This document shows positions 11,738 to 23,278 of a stretch of 64,000 nt of DNA, piece by piece. Position 1 is the stretch's first letter; the number at the start of each line of letters is the position of its first letter. This stretch comes from Liopterus haemorrhoidalis (taxonomy: Eukaryota; Arthropoda; Insecta; Coleoptera; Dytiscidae). Where the stretch lies: assembly GCA_963971575.1 (NCBI GenBank), contig OZ020617.1:19677403-19741402 (forward strand), given 5' to 3'. The notes under the pieces are model-generated. The model did not search any database, was not told the DNA's origin, and saw only the letters and a program-made list of their open reading frames with translations. Both the position numbers and the translations under genes were made by a program.

Positions 11738-12341
11738 ATGGCTACCCAAACTACTTTTTTGATTACACTACTGTATTCCGCACCAAAAGTTGTCCAGGTA
11801 TGCCAAATTTCACACCTCTCTGGGCACTAGACGTGATTTTATAAAGGGTCAAAGTTGGCTCTTTTTACGATATGTACGCATTAACGGGATGAGAGCCCAT
11901 TGAACATGGACCTATTATTTAAGAACCAAAGCAGATTGAGCTCTAATATTTTGCACAATTTCATTTGGGGTCTAGGGCTACTTTATTACAAAATTTCATT
12001 AGATTTAGAAAGGGTCGAGTGGGAGACCTTTGGTGAATTCACATGGAATGACCCTAAAGTATTTTTTAATAACTCTGGATCGCAAAGTGTTAGAACCTCC
12101 TATCTATAGTCCATATTTTGCTCTTTGTGATTTAGTCGCTTCGTTTTCATCAAGGATTAGCTTAAATGATGGCATATTCATTTATGGAAGTACTTTGAAA
12201 ATTAAATAAAAAATAATAAGCCCGTATCTCAAAATTTTCCTAGTTAGGGTATTATTTAAATATATTAACATGTTATTTATTTCTTTATTATATTTTTAAA
12301 CAAATTTATAAACTGTATATTGAAATAAATTCTCGTAAATA

Positions 12342-12798
12342 AATCAGCTGTGGCAACCACAGGACCGACCGCCATAGTACTTTGTTTAATTTATACCGTT
12401 TTATCAAAAAATGTCTCAAATAAAAGTTGTTAGTTATTACTTTCATAGCAATTTTTTTATTAAATACATTTTTTCGAAATATTTCTCTGTTGTGAAATAT
12501 TCGCAAAAATCTTAAAATCGACACGAGTAAACTCCCATTTCTAGTTAACCGATTTGTACCAAACGTTGATCAACTCGTGCCATTGATGTCAAAAGCTTCA
12601 ATATAAAGTTTCATAAAAATCCTTTTAGCCTAATTTGCTCTGCACGTGTCCACGGACCGACAGTCAGACCGACAGACGTCATGCTAAAAATAGTCAAAAC
12701 GTTAAGTAGGGACCTCAATTAGTAGAAATGCAACGAAATCTCGAAATGTCAAAATCGGTATGATTACAATGCCTCCCTTATATATGTTGGCGGTCGGT
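12342..12798 (-). mobile_element. repeat A (Helentron/DINE-like), minus copy
   Basis: The minus-strand copy starts at ACCGACCGCC (12,798 inward) and ends past the hairpin CTGTGGCAACCACAG (12,348-12,362), which is preceded by the inverted motif GGCGGTCGGT. It contains a short degenerate GTCTGTCGGTC tract near 12,655-12,680. It shares more than 400 bp with the copies at 16,716 and 42,146. Subterminal inverted repeats, an internal tetranucleotide microsatellite and a 3' hairpin fit non-autonomous Helentrons. There is no coding capacity. Confidence 0.65.
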
Positions 12799-13718
12799 AA
12801 AAATTGTTAGGCATCAATAGTCGTTTCTGTGCATCAATAACTAACTATGTGATGATTGGCTTTAATTAAATGCTTTATTATTTTCATTCTTACTGTTAAT
12901 GAATAAGACCAAAAATTCCATTTCTTTGTTATGAAAGACTGAGGTGTTCTGGAATTCGCATCGAAGATGCATTCGAATTCCAAATTTATCTTAACATTCG
13001 GAATACTCTAGAAACCTAGAGTATTCTTTTTTGGAGACAGAGTTGTGGGCGAAGTAAGATGAATTAACAACTTTTATTATGTTTTTGATTTTTTACTAAA
13101 TCATATTTACCTTACTTATCATTATACCTAGATATTTTAGGGTAAAAATAAACAAGAACGTTCATTTTTATATTTGTAAATATATTCTGGCAAGTAAGAA
13201 AGCAAAGTGGCGTCTTTATGTTGGCCTTTATAACATAACCTCAATTTTGTAGTGACAATTTTCACTATTTCAATTATTTAACACTGTTTCTTACGGCATG
13301 ATATTTTATAAGAACTTTCTATCGTGTTATTTTACCCGTATTTTAGGTCAATCTGGAGTCCTGATCATTAACATTATTTATTTTTAATTTTAGTGTGTTC
13401 GAATATTTATCATTATCTTATAATTATACTATTATTTAACAAACATTTTATGTTTTTTAACATAATATATAATATTTTATATAAATACTTCTTATAGTCG
13501 ATATCTGTAAGCTATTTATTTTAAAGTTATGTAAATATTTTTGAAATTTATTTGCATTAATATTCGCAGTCTAGACATGACAGAATATTTGTTTAGTTTT
13601 GTAGAACACTTTAAAGCTCAGAATAAATTAGATTTTTTAAGAATCATATATCTAGATATGTATCTCATATACATTTAGTGCGGTTTGAAAATACCTTAGA
13701 GTGAGATCAAATTTATAG
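12799..13718. other. AT-rich stretch, nothing recognised
   Basis: It contains a local AATACTCTAGAAACC / TAGAGTATTC inverted motif near 13,000-13,030 (short hairpin). No gene or element border was seen. Confidence 0.4.
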
Positions 13719-14400
13719 CTAATATATACTTTGTGGTAGATATTGAGTACAAAAAAAAATACTCTGTGTTATTATTAGGACAACTAAAAACATGTTCTCT
13801 ATTTGACGAGAGTTGTGAGCTGTAGTTCCATCCATCTGAAAGAATATATCTCTTACGACTGTTAAAGGCAGATCGTCTAAAATATCGTCAATCTTAGTTC
13901 TGAAAAATTCCAAACATCTATCGCCACTTAGAGTACAGCCGTACATGTGTATCTACAATTTATTATTTAAAATGGCGCACCGTTCATTTCACTGAATTTC
14001 TGATGAAATCCTCCATTACGGGATTGACGCGACTCCAATAGTTTTTGAATCTCTTGTTAAACATACCGTTATTTAAAAATTTAGCTGCGCAGTCCAGATG
14101 ATAGATTTTAAAATGTCTTCATTTAGAAGTATATTACAAAATTCTAATCGCCGTTCGTGATCACCAGGATTAAGATGTTGTACTTTTTGATATTTGAAGG
14201 TATGGTACTTTTTTTTAAATGGTGCACCGTATCGATACTTAAACTGCATTTCACAGTAGCCATTCTCATAGAAGCTTTCGGATGGGCTTGAAAATAGGCC
14301 AAAAACATCTACTTCAATTTTGTTGATCGGATTTTGCACACGATTACCTGAAAAATCCGCAGTATTAGCGACTTTTAACTCCAATCTTTGAAAATACTAC
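13719..14400 (-). pseudogene. IS630/mariner-like transposase relic
   Basis: Minus-strand frames, in order: YQKVQHLNPGDHERRLEFCN, then ILKSIIWT (14,073-14,384); a linker NGMFNKRFKNYWSRVNPV; then LPLTVVRDIFFQMDGTTAHN (13,719-13,946). These match the insect IS630/mariner pattern: L.PGDH.RRL.FC...L..I.WTDEA.F, then LLEDVPL..R...FQQDGA.AH. The first catalytic aspartate is missing (WTAQLNF), the second (QMDG) remains, and the C-terminal D/E region is absent. A separate relic of the same type is at 57,105-57,467. No inverted ends were located. Confidence 0.65.
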
Positions 14401-16559
14401 CGACTGGAAATTTGTCTGTCAGGGTATCATACTTTTTACATATTTGTACATATTTACCACTACATGAGACACAATGTATACCCCATATTATTGAGACATT
14501 TCATCATGGGTAAAATGATCCATTTTCTTATCGAAATATTAACCCAGCAAACAGTGTTAATAAACTGCAAACTACAATTAACAAATAATGAAAGAAAATA
14601 AAAATGTTCAATTATTATCATTCTTAGCACTGTTGTTGCAATGAGATTTCAATAAATTCATATAAACTTAATTGGCATTTTTTGTCTATTATTTTGTGAT
14701 GTAAAGCTTTGATTGGTCTAAATCAGGGGTGGGCAAATCTTTTGGCAGTCGGGCCACATTGGGGATGAAAATTACTCACGGGCCAAAATTTTTTTTTTCT
14801 CTAATTTATAATATTGTTTTTGTTACGAAGGATATTTTATAAATTTTAAAAGCAATATCTTTAAACCAAAACGTGTAGTAATTATGCAATTTAAAGAAAA
14901 AAATTGAAAAGAAAATTGAATAAAAATGGTCTTGAAAAAAAAGGCCTGGTCTATATCGTTGAATCGATAGTAAATTATTTTATTTACAACCATTAAATAA
15001 TTACGTGTCCAACTGTAAATACATAAAGCTACTCATATTGCACACCGTGTATAATGGGACGCGCATGCGTGCTCATCCGTGAATAATGAAGGTTTTATAT
15101 ATGGCAAGTCCTTTTTAGTAAGTTAGTTAAATGATCTGCAATAATGCAAGCAACGGTAACCATTTGGTGATGCCAATTCTGAAGTTTTACAATTGACGTT
15201 CAAAATTTCTTTATTTTTAAATTAAATTTACTATTTTTCAAAAGATAAATCTCTTTAATTGTAAATTAAATATTGTATTTGACTTGCATATAATGGCTAT
15301 ATTGCGCTCGGAAAATTACAACCTTCAACCTCGGTAATATAACCTGCATTATATGCCTGTTTAATAAAATAATATTATCGAATAAGTAAAACAAAATGTG
15401 TTCCCATTTCAAATAAGAAAATTATAACGTATTTTGAGAACCACTGATCGAATTAAAAAATTGGCTCAATTACTGATATTCTCTTATAAAATAATTATAG
15501 TTATCTAATTTAAGCAACTTCGTAGCATTTATAGTTTTTGAGATAGCAATAGTGAACAAATTAAAATGAAATGTTTATTACGAAAAATACCGATCTCCTA
15601 CCTGAAAAGTTTAGAAAACGCTTTCCTATGCTATTGTATCAAAATTAATCTATACTTTGCAATATTACGAAACATGGACTTTTTACAGTAATTTTAAAAA
15701 TCCTATATTCGATTTTAGTCCTGATATAAACTTTCTGATTACTCTTGTGAAATATTTAGCTAAGCCTAATTAATAATTAACAGTATAACATTTTCCACTC
15801 AGTACACCTTAAATATTTCCTGACTGATCAAATTCAATTTTCCAATTAAGAGTCTATTTATAATTAGAAAAGATCAATCAGTTGTCACCATATAAACGCA
15901 TGTCAATTTTAACGAAGCACGAAGTTGAACCATTGCACACGAAACTGCAAGGACAAACTAATGCAATTTTAGTTAAAATAACTTCAAAGCTGGATACTAT
16001 AACGTTTCCAACTGTTGACTTGACAGTTCTGCAATAATACACGGGCCATATTGTCTGTTTTTCAATTATTCGCAGCAAACCAAGAATAATAACGAACATA
16101 ATTAATAATAGTGACAGTTGACGAATCATGGACGTCCATACTAAGCCAATTTATTTTACGCTCGGGCTGTAGTTAATGAACTCGGGAAATGTTCTAAATA
16201 CAAAATTCATGTATTTAAAATAAGCCCTAGTAAACATGTCTTTAGTTATTCTAATTTATTCTGCTTCAGATTTAGTAATAATACAAAACATCTTAATCAC
16301 TAGAAATAATGTTAAAATATCAAAATTACATGCTAACTACACATTACACATTACAAAGGATTCAGTTTAAAATCCCTGCTAGGTTGGTTGTTATTTGTAA
16401 TATATAAAAATTTAGAAATTATCAATTAATTGCTAAAAACAGTAAGAACTAGAATCGAACTGCACAAGCCAGAAATGTTGTAGTAAAAATGAAAGCAGTC
16501 CTATGTAATAAAAACTAGTGATGTGGTTACATAAGGAGACCGGATATAGATACTGCTAC
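14401..16559. other. mostly unrecognised; one hAT-type end at 14,725
   Basis: CAGGGGTGGGCAAATCTTTT at about 14,725 is a typical hAT MITE end, but no opposite end was found within 2 kb. The rest is AT-rich. An 83-codon minus-strand frame at 15,878-16,129 has a hydrophobic start but no recognisable motif. Confidence 0.4.
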
Positions 16560-16715
16560 AGATTATTTGTGTCCTGATCGCAGGTATTTAGTGACAGTGA
16601 ATGATGAATATTTGGGATGCCAAAACAAATTTAATATTGATATATTTTTTTGTTAATTTTAATTCTAATGCCTAATACCATTATTTAGGTTTCTAAATAT
16701 GTGTAGTATTTTTTT

Positions 16716-17163
16716 ACCGACCGCCAACATATATAAGGGAGGTATTGTGATCATACCGATTTTGACATTTCGAGATTTCGATGGATCTCCATGAATTGAG
16801 GTCCCTACATAACGTTTTGACTATTTTCAGCATGATGTCTGTCGGTCTGTCTGTCCGTCTGTTCCACCTTCTGTCCGTCTGTCGGTCAGTCTGTCTGACC
16901 GTCCGTCTGCCTGTGTACACGTGCAGAGCAAATTTGGTTAAAAGGATTTTTATGAAACTTCATATTTAAGCTTTTGATATCAATGGCACGAGATGATCAA
17001 CTTTTGGTAAAAATAAGTTGACTGGAAATGGGAGTTTACTGGGAGTTAGATTTTTGCGAATATTTCATAACAGAAAAATATTTCAAAAAAAATTATTTAA
17101 CAAAAGTTGCGATGAAAGCAATAACTAACAACTTTTATTTGAGGCATTTTTTGATAAAACGAA
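16716..17163 (+). mobile_element. repeat A (Helentron/DINE-like), 3'-truncated copy
   Basis: It begins ACCGACCGCCAACATATATA, followed by a GTCT/GTCC/GTCG microsatellite (about 16,839-16,912) and the shared GTGTACACGTGCAGAGCAAA. It ends near TTTTTTGATAAAACG without the terminal GGCGGTC and hairpin seen in the copies at 12,342 and 42,146. It lies inside repeat B. Overlapping open frames here come from the microsatellite. Confidence 0.7.
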
Positions 17164-17525
17164 AAGATTTTGAAAAATTACATTTTGAAACATAGAATTA
17201 AATTATAATTTCAACAATTCCCATGGTTATTAAATTAACGCGTTTAAAAATTAAATGCAACATTTACCAAAATATAACTAGAATTTTGACAAAACTATTT
17301 AAATAAAATAAAAATAAAAAAAAAAAACAGAAAAAACCGTTAGACTATGAAAGCTTACTGTTTTACTGTGTTACATAACGTATTAAATATTTTACATCGT
17401 CAACAAAAAAACACAAAAAATGGGTTATTTTCCGAAAACATAAGCTGATCAAAAATTCCTGTGGTACTATTCCGGTTCACACCAATATACATTACTTAGA
17501 ATAATTTCAGATTTTTAGTTAAAAA

Positions 17526-17752
17526 CAGCGTTTCTCAAACTGTACGCGAAGACCCGGAACCTTTTTTTTGCTTTTCACTTGAATTTCGGAGGTGTGAACC
17601 TTTTTTTTGCTCTTCATTTGCTTTTTGGGGAAGTAAATTTTATCAATTTACTTCATTTGCCAAGGGCGCCGAAAACATTGTCAATACTGACTTGACCGGA
17701 AAATTTTAATACAATAAGGGCGCCCGGGTTCGAAAAAGTTTGGGAACCACTG
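17526..17752. mobile_element. hAT MITE (227 bp) nested in repeat B
   Basis: The ends are CAGCGTTTCTCAAACTGTAC and the inverse AAAAAGTTTGGGAACCACTG, a hAT signature. The 8-bp flank on the right is GTTTAAAC; on the left it is GTTAAAAA (6 of 8). The uninterrupted repeat-B copy near 34,963 reads GTTTAAAC at the same place, confirming the target duplication. Confidence 0.85.
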
Positions 17753-18508
17753 GTTTAAACCATCTGAGCTACAGGATATGGAACAAAAAAAAAATTCCAC
17801 AATTTTGACAAAAATCCCCTCAAAATAATTTATTTTGAAAAAATAAAATTTTGATCGTTAATTCATGTACCAAGAACTTTAATTTGATACCCTACTCAAA
17901 ATTTCCAAAAATTTTTTTTTTTGATGAGCACATATTTGTTTATATTTTTAGGGGATATGTTTTTTGGATGTTTTAGTATTTTTCCTATGTGGGTGTCAAA
18001 AAATTGTATAAGCATGCCAAATTTCAACTCTCTAGGTTTAGCTATTTGGCTACAATATTTACCGAACAGACAGACGACAAAATGACAGTATAAGGGTTTT
18101 TTGGTCATACCTACAAATCCCTAAAAATGCGGTATCAGGTTCACTTAAACTATTGGAAATGCCATAATTTCAATATTTTTAAAATCAAGGGATGATGTCT
18201 GCAGCGACAAATTTATGTACAATTTAAAAATGTCACAACTGAAGGCTTCACATGAATGAAGGATTAGGCTTTCTAAAAAGACGATGTGAATAGGAATTCA
18301 CATTGTTGCAGATAACACCAATATTTGTTTTACATTTTTTTGTTCTACTCTTATTCGCCAACGTAACTTAATACTGCAAATTATGCATATACGAGGCAAG
18401 GTTAGTAGAATGTATAAGGTTGCCTCACTCAGGGGTACAAGGATGAGGAAACGTACGATGCAGGTGTAGCAAGTGACGTCTGCACTAGATCCTAACTATT
18501 CTCTGTAC

Positions 18509-18612
18509 CAGTGTTTCTGAACCACCGGTCCTCGGATAATTCTATCCGGACCGCGGGTAAATCTATCCGGTTCGCGGGTAAATCTATCCGGTCCATGGCT
18601 AAATCATCCGGT
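18509..18612. repeat. hAT-type end with 21-bp tandem repeat
   Basis: CAGTGTTTCTGAACCACCGG begins an end-like motif and is followed by about four degenerate copies of a 21-bp unit containing CCGGTCCGCGGGTAAATCTA. No opposite end was found, so this is a truncated hAT MITE or a minisatellite grown from one. Confidence 0.55.
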
Positions 18613-19412
18613 CCGTGAAGATTTTTGAATATACAGAGTGTTTGTTTGAAAACCGCACCTCGAATATCTCCTTCATTTTAAGAGATACAAAAAATTCTTC
18701 AGAAAAAAAGTTAAACTAGACAAAAAGGCCCAAAGACTATAATAAGAATTCTGTATCACTTCCGGTTTCAACGGAAATTGTTTCAACTTTTTATCTAGCA
18801 TAGGAAACGGTACATTAATTTTTTTTTTTTTTAAGTACACTAAATCAGCTTTACAAAGATACCAAAATATACCTCACAAAATACCAATTTTTTCACATCG
18901 ATTGCATCACAGTTCTGTAAGTGTAATTACTATCTGTGACTAATTGGAGAGTTACGAGGGGACACTCAAAAATTAAAATGCTGAAGTATGTCTGTTATTA
19001 ATAACCTAATAGCAAAAACGTATGACAAAAATTGTTTATAATAGAGCTATTAATAATAACATAGCCCTTTCGGATTAGACCCACAAAGAACAAAGTTCAG
19101 CGTGTGGTAACCTTATTTAAATAATTAAATAAATAAATCTGACTTGTTCCATTGTCAGTACTTTTTCGATTGGATTAATATTTGCGGAGTAACAGGGGCA
19201 AACTAAAAAACTTCTGAAATATCTCACATATTATTCACTGACTAAAAAAAAACGTGTATCACAAAATTATTTAAAATAAGAAAATAAATCTTTTTTGTCT
19301 TTTTTTTTTAACTGGATGAATATTTGGAGAGTTACGAGGGGACACTCCAAAGCGGGATTCCAAAAGACGAGCGTGTCCCTAGTGGAGTCTTTATAGCTAT
19401 CCACAAAAGGTA
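18613..19412. other. AT-rich stretch, possible unassigned repeat
   Basis: The phrase GAGAGTTACGAGGGGACACTC occurs near 18,949-18,970 and again at 19,328-19,349, so a dispersed or tandemly duplicated unit of about 380 bp may lie here. No coding sequence was recognised. Confidence 0.35.
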
Positions 19413-19420
19413 CAAACGTT

Positions 19421-20560
19421 CAGTAGCATATTTATAGGTGCGCGCACTACGGGCAGAAGTGGGGCCCTGGATTAAAAATGTGTACATAAACATACATAGC
19501 GACGCTTAAAAGAATAAAAATAAAATACAATATTTTTTATTAAAAGTGTAATTCGACCAACAACGAATACAAACGGTGATGCGTAACGGCGTAATTCGTA
19601 AGATTAAGCATCTATTTTGAAATATGAGAAGCTCCTTATCAAACAAAAAATCAGTTGTATGAGTCGCCACCTTACCGCAGAAATTTGTTTATCAACAGTG
19701 TTGATTGAACACGTGTGGTGCAAGTTTAGGCCAGTTGCAAATTTCTAGTGGTTGTTTTTGTTATCGGTAATATTGTGCTGTTGTTTTAAGTGTTAATTCG
19801 TGAAAAACAAGAAACTATAACGATAAATTAAACAGTTATATTTAAAATACATGTTATATTGATACACATTTGTGTAAATCATTAAAAATAAAGAAGTCTA
19901 ATAAACAGAAAAAAAAAAAACGGTTACCGCTGGTAAGTGTGTCATGTTTTTAACAAAAGTGTTAGTGTTTATGGTTAGAAGAGTTTATTTCTAAAAGTTT
20001 ACAAATTATAGAAAAGTCTATCGATTAAAATCGATATAAATAGATTTTTTTGGAGCAACGATTAATTGATTCATTTCGATTCAACATTGATTTAAAATCG
20101 ATTTTTTATTTCGAATCGGTTTTCAGGCCTATGCTCCAGATACATGTAGATACTTAAATGGTTAAGAATCTTTCTGTATATGAAATTGTATAATGTATGT
20201 AATAATTTGTAAAAATTTGTTGAACAATAATTAAATTATTATCTACCGGGAATTTAATGCAGAATGCATATTTAATATTATGGGATAAACATTTTATTTT
20301 ATTTTTTAAAAACATACATATCAGATTTATTAATATTATATACTTTACTTAGATGTAAAATAGTAAAATAATTTAAATCATTAAAAAAAATAATTATACA
20401 ATTTAAAATAAATCTGTCGAAAATTTGCCGTCGTTGCAGATTTTACAGGTATTACACATAGTATTCATTAAGCAATAACTCAGATTTTAAATTTACCTAA
20501 TGGAATGGGGCCCCAAAAAATATTGCACGTAAGGCCTCACCGACCATAAATACGCCACTG
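19421..20560. mobile_element. non-autonomous hAT element, 1140 bp
   Basis: A perfect 8-bp duplication CAAACGTT flanks it (19,413-19,420 and 20,561-20,568). The inverted ends are CAGTAGCATATTTATAGG and TCGGTC/CATAAATACGCCACTG. Both subterminal regions carry GGGGCCC (19,462 and 20,508). The interior includes an ATCGAT-rich palindromic patch near 20,015-20,115. No transposase frame remains. The family is hAT by its ends and target length. Confidence 0.85.
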
Positions 20561-20695
20561 CAAACGTTTCATAAAATAATGAGACGATTTTAACGTAATT
20601 TATGGGCTAGTTGGCAGTTCTCATTGCATTTTTACACATGCAAATTAGTTAATCAAAGTTATAATATTATCAAATGTTGAACGTAGATAGGTTTC

Positions 20696-21841
20696 AGTAT
20701 CATTCACAGCTCATGTTTTAATAGATAGTACGTAATTCATAGTGTATAATGTTAATGGATAATGTTAGTGGCTAGTCACAACACTTTGGTACCGTTCATA
20801 GCTCATGTTTTAATAGATAAATCGATCTAGCTGCCATCTACACGCAATAGAAATTACTAAACAATTTATAATAAAAATATCTTGTTATTAAATATATGTA
20901 TTGTTTTTTTTTTATTAATGTACTTCTAAAAAGAACCAAAATAATATTTATTAAGTTAATTATTAAATAAAATAACTATAATGTTTCTGAAGCTACTCAC
21001 TCTAACCTAACTTTTTGATTTCACAAAAAAAAGTTAACTTTTGTTTCCACTCTGTTTCCCATAAGTGTTGGTGTAAAAATCTGAAAAAAATCTCAATAAT
21101 GTACATTGATGGAAACCAAAATAGTTCAAAAGGAATTTTTGTCAGATTAATTTTTTTATTGTTGAAAAAATACATATTTTATTTTAAAAGTTCATGTAGT
21201 ATTTTGAGGAAAAGCTCTTAGTACATAGAATAACAAACGGTACATTATTTTCAACATATTGTTCATTTTGACTTGATTACCGCAAAAAAAATAATGTTTC
21301 ACACATATAGCTGCTTTAACTTGGGTACTAGATACCTGAAAAACACTAAAATATGTGAAAATTCACATCAATTTTTTATTAGATTCAACACATTTATTAA
21401 TTAGTACATCATAAACTGCAGCCACAAGTCTTTTTAGAATTTCCTGTATAATATATTCGTCTATATTGAAATGTATCACTGTATACCAGCGAAATCCTGA
21501 AATATGTAAAAATTCTCACTTCACATCTACTTTTCAATATTAGTTTCAATATTTTTACTAATAATTATGTCACAAGCTGCATCCACAAGTCTTATTCGAA
21601 TTTCAAGTATAATATATTCCTTCATTTTGACAGTTCTCAGTGTTTTAATGTTAATGTTAATGTCAGAAGTTTGAGGTATACAAACTTTTAACATTATGCG
21701 TTAAATATTTTCTTACGCTTATCCACTAAATTGGAGCTATGAATGCTTATACGGATTTGTGTAGAACTAACATTGTCATGCGTTAACATTAACACTATGA
21801 ATTACGTACTATCTATTAAAACATGAGCTGTGAATGATACT
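20696..21841. mobile_element. DNA transposon with near-identical 50-bp inverted ends
   Basis: The left end (20,696-20,746) and right end (21,791-21,841) are perfect inverse copies for about 50 bp, beginning AGTATCATTCACAGCTCATG. A second, partial copy of the end motif (TTCATAGCTCATGTTTTAAT) sits at 20,794-20,816. The interior contains a fragment of repeat B (about 21,010-21,200) and no recognisable transposase. No clear target duplication was seen. The identity of the ends suggests recent activity or gene conversion. Confidence 0.75.
21010..21200 (+). repeat. repeat B internal fragment
   Basis: Shares AAAAATCTGAAAAAAATCT and the following GTACATTGATGGAAACC segment with repeat B at 32,520 and 34,970. 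It lies inside the element at 20,696-21,841. Confidence 0.5.
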
Positions 21842-22339
21842 TAAGGGTTCACAAGGTGTATTTCAGCACTGGCTGCTTCTACCAAATTCTACCAAATAAT
21901 TTCGGAAACAACGAAACATCTCAAAATAAAGTGTACACAAAATGTAAATATTTATTCAACACTTTTGATATATTACGTGTATGTTTAAGCCGATCCCCGC
22001 TAATAATTTATGTATCACATGTAAACCCCCAGTTAATTTTCATTAAAATTCATTCCAAAATGCGTACTATTCAGCGCTTATTTGCGTACACAGTTCCATA
22101 ATTCAGCACAGATTTTACTTTATTACATAATATTACCATACCTTCGTAACGTACGCGAATAGCACAAATTCCGTCATAACCACAGGTACACACATGCTTC
22201 CCTTTCCTTCCTAAGGTCATAATTAACTAAAACAGTTCATTAGACGTGTCAAACAGTATCACGTTTGAACTATGTGGAAGTAAGTAGCAAATTGTACGTC
22301 AGACGGCGTCGAACACCTCAAAAGCCGAATACCATTAAC

Positions 22340-23270
22340 CAGTGGCGCAACCAGGATTTGGTCTTGGCGAGGGCCGAATCAAATTTCGAAGGCACGCGAG
22401 CCGCATACGGCCCTTAACCTTATTTTTTGTGGCCCCAGAAGCAGTAATCAAAATCACTTGAGCTTATTTAGGGGAAAATATATTTAAAAATGTAAAATAT
22501 ACCTACTCTTTTCCCCTTTTCGGTTTATAAAAAAATGTCAAGAAACCCTTCGGGATATTTACAGTTTCGTCACTGCTTATCTTTTTGTATGTAAAATAGA
22601 CTACGACCCAAATCAGTTCGACACCCCTGCTGTTGGATATTGATGTTTATATCAAATAATAATTCCATTATTTGTTGATAACAAAATGTAATTATTAATC
22701 CATGTATCAAAAACTTTCTCTTGATTTTTTCTTTGATAAATACATATTTATTTATATTTTTCGCGGGATATATTTTTGTATTCAAGTCTCAATATTTTTA
22801 TTACTTATGTTCAGTTCTCTAAATCAGCTGCTTGGCCACAATTTGTACCGAACGAACAGACTCGTGTGAAGGTTATACCGAAGTCAAATTTCCACTTTAT
22901 CTTATCTGAATCGAATAATTAGTTGTTTAAAACAATTTTATCATTTGACTGGGCGAATGTTTTAGTCGATGTGTCAGGGGAAAAAAGGATCAACGCTCCC
23001 CTTCATATAATTCGTTGGAGCATATTTGATAAGTGATGTATTTTCACTTGAACAATAACGGCCCCTGTCAAGAGTAACTTAAAAAAATGTTTATTTATAC
23101 GAAAAAAATAAAATAAAAAATGCCAATATTGTTTACAATGAAGTAATTTAAAAATTAACTACTGTTGTGGTTAATAAATTTTATCTTCAACTCCCTGAGC
23201 AGCGCCGTGTAATCTGCTGGTCCTGGGAGGGGCCCAGGCCCGTCGCCCTCCCCCCTTGGCTGCGCCACTG
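22340..23270. mobile_element. non-autonomous hAT element, 931 bp
   Basis: The ends are CAGTGGCGCAACCAGGATTT and the inverse CCCCTTGGCTGCGCCACTG. Flanks are CCATTAAC (22,332-22,339) and CTATTAAC (23,271-23,278), a 7-of-8 match. GC-rich subterminal parts contrast with an AT-rich core. The core includes a minus-strand fragment of repeat B. No transposase is visible. Confidence 0.8.
22680..22870 (-). repeat. repeat B fragment inside hAT element
   Basis: Shares CTTGGCCACAATTTGTACCG and the preceding AAATACATATTTATTTATAT segment with repeat B at 17,930-18,065. It is truncated on both sides. Confidence 0.6.
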
Positions 23271-23278
23271 CTATTAAC

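Larger units (their letters stand above)
9314..12054. mobile_element. 2.7-kb foldback element with about 700-bp inverted arms
   Basis: The ends are GGGTCATTCCATCTCAAATC (9314) and its inverse ending GGAATGACCC (12,054). The left arm runs to about 10,025 and the right arm from about 11,360; they stay alignable throughout with roughly one mismatch in eight or nine bases. TAAA flanks both ends (9310-9313, 12,055-12,058). The surrounding mariner frame continues across the site (SHTGLN before, KYFLIT after), confirming insertion. No transposase is recognisable inside. The spacer holds a hAT element (10,431-11,142). The family is unassigned; DNA transposon foldback is the best description. Confidence 0.85.
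7968..12250 (+). mobile_element. mariner relic split by a LINE tail and a foldback element
   Basis: The left end (7968) reads TA, GGTCACTAGAAAAGTTTTGA, then GATACGG. The right end (about 12,220-12,250) carries its approximate inverse, CCGTATCTCAAAATTTTCCTAG. Transposase pieces lie in order on +: SVRSILCDHLEIRIVSTLWV near 8400 (second helix-turn-helix), IDIFYSKRGIITTIYVLEEQ near 9155, HHKILSHTG near 9275 and VLEPPIYSPYFALCDL at 12,085-12,130. The second catalytic aspartate (HHDN) is HHKI here, so it is lost. Insertions at about 8494-9010 and 9314-12,054 interrupt it. Confidence 0.65.
16575..18127 (-). mobile_element. repeat B, long minus copy with two nested insertions
   Basis: The sequence is homologous, in reverse, to 34,563-35,600. 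Landmarks include the terminal hairpin motif AAGGGTTTTTTGGTCATACC at 18,092-18,111, a short CAGACAGACGAC microsatellite, and the far end with TTTGGGATGCCAAAACAAAT near 16,610. Comparison with the other copy shows that repeat A (16,716-17,163) and a hAT MITE (17,526-17,752) are later insertions, and that about 100 bp has been deleted. There is no coding capacity. An internal tetranucleotide array and a terminal hairpin suggest a Helentron/DINE-like relative, by inference. Confidence 0.7.

Noticed and set aside
16714..16969. Overlapping frames rich in TDRQTDR or SVRL repeats
   Set aside because: Translations of the GTCT/GTCC microsatellite in repeat A.
18620..18700. ACAGAGTGTTTG at 18,639 as a transposon end
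   Set aside because: No inverse partner or target duplication found nearby.
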